Of a DNA stretch of 64,000 nt, positions 60,246-64,000 are shown one piece after another. The notes beneath the pieces are model-generated. The model was given only the letters and a program-made list of their open reading frames with translations. It made no database searches and had not been told where the DNA came from. The DNA comes from an uncultured Sphaerochaeta sp. GTDB taxonomy: Bacteria; Spirochaetota; Spirochaetia; Sphaerochaetales; Sphaerochaetaceae. The position numbers and the translations under genes were made by a program. How positions within the stretch are numbered: the stretch's first letter is position 1; every line of letters begins with the position of its first letter. The DNA lies in assembly GCF_963676285.1 (NCBI RefSeq), contig NZ_OY781062.1, positions 1 through 64,000 of the forward strand, written 5' to 3'.

Positions 60246-61682
60246 TCAATCATGAAAGATACGATGAGATGCCTGCAATACTTCCTCTGTAGCAGAACTG
60301 ATTTTTGTATATACCTCTCGATTGATTCTTTCATACAGTGCAACATTTGCCTTATCAGGGATGAACGTGTCCCGTACTCTCACCATATGCTCGATAGCTG
60401 ATGCCCTGCCGGGATATATCCCGAGTGCAAGAGCGGTACAGATGGCTGCTCCCATGCTGGCTGACTCGTTGGTTTGGTTCCTGTGGGCAGGTACCCCAAA
60501 TACATCGGCAAATATCTGCATGAAGAGTTCTCCATTGGAGCCACCACCGCTTACAATGAGATGGTCTATCTCAACTCCCATCTCTTCGCACATCTCCTGA
60601 GCATTGTTCTTCATGGTCATTGCAATGCCCTCAAGTACAGAGCGGAACATGTGCTTTCCCTTATGCTTCCCGTTGAAACCGATCATGATGCCCCTTTCCC
60701 ATTGCTGGGTGGGCCGGGCAAGCCAATGTAAGATGGTGTACAGTCCTTCGCAACCAGCGCTCACGTCCTTACCCAAGAAATTCAGATACGCTTCTGGAGA
60801 CATATTATGCTCCTTGGCTGATTCTACCAATCCTGTTCCCATCAAGTCCTTGATCCAGGTGACGGTTGCCATACCCCTGCGAATTCCATTGCTTTCATAG
60901 AGGAATTCACCGGGTACTGCCCCTGGATTGCTCCAGTAGTACGTTGCATCCTCTTGGTAGGTATCGCCTACCATCATGCTGGTGATGTAGGTTCCCAGTG
61001 ATACAAGAACGGTTCCTTTGTCCGCCAATCCAGCACCAAGGCCTTCCACTGCCTTGTCATTTGCCGTGGAAACAACCGGAATTCCTACTGGAAGTCCAGT
61101 AGCCTTGCTTGCCTGCTCAGTTACCGAGCCGAGAATGGTGGATGGGTCAACCAACTCAAAGAGCATATCCCGTGGAGTAGCGTAGGAGTCGAAAAGCTCT
61201 CCATCCGGGTACCACTGAAGGGTCTCTGGGTTGATAGGCCAGGGACCAACATAGTTTGAGCGGGTATCCTTGGTCTCTCCTGTGAGTCGATGCGTCAGAT
61301 ACCCGGTTGCGGTGGTAACATACCTCACCTCATCATCTTTATGCTCATAAGGAGAGGAAAGACGGATATCCATCCAGCTCTGCACAGGCGAAGCCAAACT
61401 TCCGTCCTGCCTAAGGAGGGCACGACAGCAACGAATGGATCCCAAACCGATTCCAATGATATCATCGGTGTTTCCCTGAAAGGTATCTAGCATGCCCTTG
61501 CAAGCTTGCTGCAGGCTGTCCCACAGATCATCATCAGGATGTTCTGCCTTACCCTCTCCATAGAGATGGATCTCCTTGAGCGGCACGGTATTAGAGCAGA
61601 TTTCCTCCCCAAGGGTGTCAAACATGGTCACCTTGGTACTCTGTGTGCCTCCGTCAATTGCAACGATGTACTGCTGTTTCAT
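60246..61682 (-). CDS. FGGY-family carbohydrate kinase
   Basis: A 478-residue sugar kinase (xylulokinase/glycerol-kinase superfamily). The phosphate-binding start is IVAIDGGTQSTKVTMFD (about residues 5-21). The catalytic aspartate lies in VVSTANDKAVEGLGAG (about 223-238), and the C-terminal ATP site in HLIVSGGGSNGELFMQIFAD and NQTNESASMGAAICTALALG. The phosphorylated sugar is unknown; the SDR gene directly upstream suggests that a ketose made by oxidation of a polyol is the substrate. It begins 34 bases after the SDR stop. Confidence 0.92.
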   Translation of the reverse strand: MKQQYIVAIDGGTQSTKVTMFDTLGEEICSNTVPLKEIHLYGEGKAEHPDDDLWDSLQQACKGMLDTFQGNTDDIIGIGLGSIRCCRALLRQDGSLASPVQSWMDIRLSSPYEHKDDEVRYVTTATGYLTHRLTGETKDTRSNYVGPWPINPETLQWYPDGELFDSYATPRDMLFELVDPSTILGSVTEQASKATGLPVGIPVVSTANDKAVEGLGAGLADKGTVLVSLGTYITSMMVGDTYQEDATYYWSNPGAVPGEFLYESNGIRRGMATVTWIKDLMGTGLVESAKEHNMSPEAYLNFLGKDVSAGCEGLYTILHWLARPTQQWERGIMIGFNGKHKGKHMFRSVLEGIAMTMKNNAQEMCEEMGVEIDHLIVSGGGSNGELFMQIFADVFGVPAHRNQTNESASMGAAICTALALGIYPGRASAIEHMVRVRDTFIPDKANVALYERINREVYTKISSATEEVLQASHRIFHD

Positions 61683-61716
61683 ACGCTCTTCTTTTTTCTT
61701 TGCTCTTTCCTGGGAA

Positions 61717-62496
61717 CTAACGTATCAGGAAACCACCGTCTATGGTTAGGACGGTTCCATTCACATAGTTGGAAGCATCGCTGGAGAGATAGACACAAGA
61801 ACCCATCAAGTCGGTTGCAGTTCCCCACCTATTAGCAGGAATGTGGGAAACAATCACTTCATTGCGTTTCTGGTCGCTGCGGGTTTTCTCCGTCAACTTG
61901 GTTACAAAATACCCAGGAGCGATGGCATTGACCTGGACATTGTATTCCGCCAGCTCATCACTCATAGCCTTCGTCAATCCCACGATACCGTGTTTTGATG
62001 CGGCATATGCTGGTGACCATCGGCCACCGAGGAAGGCATACAGCGATGCAATGTTGATGATTTTTCCACTTCTTTGCCTGATCATATGGGGGGTAACCTC
62101 ATGTATCATCTCAAAGGCAGCGGTTAGGTTTACTGCAATCATCCTGTCCCAGTCACCTCGATTGAATTCAGTCACATCCTCCTTGTTTATGCTGATACCT
62201 GCACAATTGACCAGGATGTCTATACTGCCCCATGTATCGATGCAAGTATCGACAATTCGTTTACATTCACCTTCTTCAGTGATATTGCTGTGAATATACT
62301 GATAGGCAACTCCGCAATCTTCAACCCACTGTTTTGTCTGCCCATCGTCTTCCATGATACTGGCTACCATGACATTTGCCCCGGCTTTTGCAAGCGCTAC
62401 CGAGAGGGGTTGCCCCAAGCCGCTGTTTCCGCCAGTGACAATGGCATTTTTCCCTTTCAAGGAAAAGAAGTCCATGGTGAAGTCAGGTATATTCAT
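61717..62496 (-). CDS. SDR-family sugar/polyol dehydrogenase
   Basis: A 259-residue classical short-chain dehydrogenase. Cofactor motif VTGGNSGLGQPL (about residues 19-30), NCAG (about 97), active-site serine in NIASLYAF, and tyrosine/lysine in YAASKHGIVG (about 160-169). It resembles 2-deoxy-gluconate and polyol dehydrogenases (KduD-like). Between etfA (4-base overlap) and an FGGY kinase it should oxidise or reduce a sugar alcohol or sugar acid of the operon's pathway; the precise substrate is unknown. Confidence 0.9.
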   Translation of the reverse strand: MNIPDFTMDFFSLKGKNAIVTGGNSGLGQPLSVALAKAGANVMVASIMEDDGQTKQWVEDCGVAYQYIHSNITEEGECKRIVDTCIDTWGSIDILVNCAGISINKEDVTEFNRGDWDRMIAVNLTAAFEMIHEVTPHMIRQRSGKIINIASLYAFLGGRWSPAYAASKHGIVGLTKAMSDELAEYNVQVNAIAPGYFVTKLTEKTRSDQKRNEVIVSHIPANRWGTATDLMGSCVYLSSDASNYVNGTVLTIDGGFLIR

Positions 62497-63482
62497 TCGC
62501 TCTCTCCTTTGTCTTCTGTACTCTGATCGAACGTTGTTTGCTCGCTATATAAAGCAATCTTCTGTAACAGTTTTTCAATGAACGTCTTGGCTTCCCCGAC
62601 AACCACCACGTCTGATATGCTGCAAATGGGTGCGTCAGGACTTATATTCACCGAGAGTATCGTCTCCACATTCTGTAATCCTTCCACATGCTGGATAGCC
62701 CCATCGATTCCAATGGCTATATACAGACGAGGACTGACAATCTTTCCTGATTGTCCTACCTGAATGCTGCGGTTGGCAATCCCTTGGTCGACCAGTTTAC
62801 GGCTTGCAGATACTTCACCACCCAAATTTTTTGCCAGTGTTTCCAGCATCGGGAATGCTTTCTTTGCACCACCACCTCCTGAGATGAGCACATCGCTGTC
62901 TCGAATATCATAGGAAAGAGTACGTTGCTTTCTCTCCAAGGGGGTAAGTGAGGAGGTCGATTCAATCTCGCCTTCATAGTGCTGTACAACACTCTTCACC
63001 TGTGACTTCAGCTCCCAGGAGAATATTCCTGGCTTGATGCTCAGGATAATTGGCGGATCACTCTTCATTACGATACCTGCCAACATATTCCCTGAGTAGG
63101 CTGTGCGCACAAATTCCAAGTCCTCTCCATGCCTTATGACATCGTTTATCTCTGCAACAAGGCCAACACCCAACCGTCTTGCAATTCGGGGAGCAACCAT
63201 TCTTCCTACCCTTGTACCTGGGATGAGAATGGATTCAAAGGAATGGTGCTCGTGAAGGTCGATGATGATGGCACAGATATGCCGTGCATCTTCCTTGACG
63301 ATTCCCTCATCCTGGACAAGGATGATGGTATCAAAACCCTCCGGCAGTGCTTCTTGGTCGGATGAGAAGGCAAGAAGCCAAGACTCACTGTTCTTCTCAC
63401 CATAGATACGTCTATTTACCTCAAGAAGTGCATTGCTCCTCTTTGGGACTTCCGTATCCTGCAGGATCAAGGTTCGCTTCAT
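62493..63482 (-). CDS. etfA: Electron transfer flavoprotein, alpha subunit
   Basis: A 329-residue ETF alpha subunit. The C-terminal FAD domain shows the conserved run VLISGGGGAKKAF, VSASRKLVDQGI, RSIQVGQSGKIVSPRLYIA and AIGIDGAIQHVEGL (about residues 195-285). With EtfB it carries electrons between FAD-dependent dehydrogenases and other carriers. Its start lies 1 base after the etfB stop, and the SDR gene overlaps its end by 4 bases, so all are co-translated. The location within a carbohydrate operon is unusual for an ETF. Confidence 0.92.
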   Translation of the reverse strand: MKRTLILQDTEVPKRSNALLEVNRRIYGEKNSESWLLAFSSDQEALPEGFDTIILVQDEGIVKEDARHICAIIIDLHEHHSFESILIPGTRVGRMVAPRIARRLGVGLVAEINDVIRHGEDLEFVRTAYSGNMLAGIVMKSDPPIILSIKPGIFSWELKSQVKSVVQHYEGEIESTSSLTPLERKQRTLSYDIRDSDVLISGGGGAKKAFPMLETLAKNLGGEVSASRKLVDQGIANRSIQVGQSGKIVSPRLYIAIGIDGAIQHVEGLQNVETILSVNISPDAPICSISDVVVVGEAKTFIEKLLQKIALYSEQTTFDQSTEDKGESE

Positions 63483-63483
63483 A

Positions 63484-64000
63484 CTACACAAACCCCCTTT
63501 CCTTGAGGTAATCGAATACAAAGTCGATTCCCTCATCGTCAGCTTCGACCACAGTTTTCTCCCGTTTCCGGCTCTTTGCCTCATAGGTGTTGACCACCTT
63601 GGTTAAAGAGCCCTCCAAGCCCACATGGGAAGGGTTCAAATCGAGTTCCTTGTTGGTGAGTATGGTTAATTTGTCTGATACATCTCTTTGCAGGTCTGCA
63701 TAGGAGGGATAGGGGAGCTTGCACGTACTGCTTCTGGAGAGGCTCAACACACCAGGGAGTTGCATCGACCAGGTGGCGGTCTCCCTTTCCCCTTCAACAG
63801 AGAATACTGCCAGAGTGTCTGTGGTACGTTCAAGGTCTATCTGATTGACATCAATCATATGATCAAGGCCGAGCATTTCAGCAATCTGGGCAGGAACCTG
63901 GGAAGTTGCACCATCGAGCGACCGGCTTCCGCTCAAGAGTACGTCAAACGCTTGGCTCTTGAGATACGAGCCCAATACCTCACTGGTTGCATAGGTGTCA
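63484..64000 (-). CDS. etfB: Electron transfer flavoprotein, beta subunit (partial)
   Basis: The C-terminal 171 or so residues of an ETF beta subunit; the frame stays open to the window edge, so the N-terminus lies beyond 64000. Visible are the family segments VLLSGSRSLDGATSQVPAQI (AMP/nucleotide region) and LPGVLSLSRSSTCKLPYPSY, and the C-terminal arm of charged residues that wraps around EtfA. It forms the heterodimer with the etfA product immediately downstream. A TTG at 63975 is not the true start, because conserved sequence continues upstream of it. Confidence 0.9.
   Translation of the reverse strand, partial: DTYATSEVLGSYLKSQAFDVLLSGSRSLDGATSQVPAQIAEMLGLDHMIDVNQIDLERTTDTLAVFSVEGERETATWSMQLPGVLSLSRSSTCKLPYPSYADLQRDVSDKLTILTNKELDLNPSHVGLEGSLTKVVNTYEAKSRKREKTVVEADDEGIDFVFDYLKERGFV

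Overview
The window looks like chromosomal DNA of a free-living, fermentative spirochaete of the Sphaerochaeta type (moderate confidence, judged from the proteins only). Pointers are an acetate kinase with a C-terminal extension, a basic-tailed ribosomal protein S21, an Hc1-type histone-like protein, FecR-domain and beta-barrel outer-membrane proteins, many lipoproteins, several sugar-acid pathways and a TRAP transporter. Genes are tightly packed on both strands. I see no rRNA, tRNA, CRISPR array, insertion sequence or prophage. No gene-free stretch exceeds 300 bases; the longest are 50808-51072 and 29692-29943, and both hold regulatory structure described below.

1-9,200: ackA, a secreted protein of unknown function, murB, cysS, an ECF sigma factor with its zinc-finger anti-sigma factor, valS, and a small Hc1-like DNA-binding protein. 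9,200-15,600 (minus strand): a queuosine-precursor transporter, then a tightly coupled run lon - U32 peptidase family - TPR protein - glycosyltransferase. The lon leader holds three copies of one 8-mer that could form alternative hairpins.

15,600-23,660: a visibly more AT-rich metabolic island. A FadR-type GntR regulator heads an operon for a TRAP transporter (DctP, DctQ, DctM), an aldo/keto-reductase-like protein without the usual catalytic tetrad, a DapA-family aldolase/dehydratase, a ribulose-phosphate-epimerase-like protein and a GalB-like PIG-L protein. An SDR dehydrogenase converges on it. A strong promoter with a TTGGTATACCA operator lies in front of the regulator. The substrate is probably a carboxylate or sugar acid.

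23,660-43,260: mainly housekeeping. It holds carbamate kinase with a LemA-like partner, a DUF4105 protein, recO, recJ, rpsU, serA-serC-Lrp regulator, a dihydroorotate-dehydrogenase-like protein, an acyltransferase, a lipoprotein, mutL, two large outer-membrane proteins, a TtcA-like tRNA thiolase and an HD phosphohydrolase. RecJ carries an extra domain of about 140 residues that reads like a degenerate DnaQ/DEDD exonuclease fold.

43,350-48,080: a four-carbon acid-sugar module of a DUF1537 kinase, a PdxA2-type dehydrogenase, a LarA-like nickel racemase/epimerase and a KdgT-type permease. 48,150-58,900: small envelope proteins, an esterase, a divergent CDF transporter, a complete RND tripartite efflux operon, a membrane diguanylate cyclase and an outer-membrane protein. 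58,950-64,000: the end of another catabolic operon (etfB, running off the window, then etfA, an SDR, an FGGY kinase and an MFS transporter), which suggests oxidation of a sugar or polyol with electrons passed to an electron-transfer flavoprotein.
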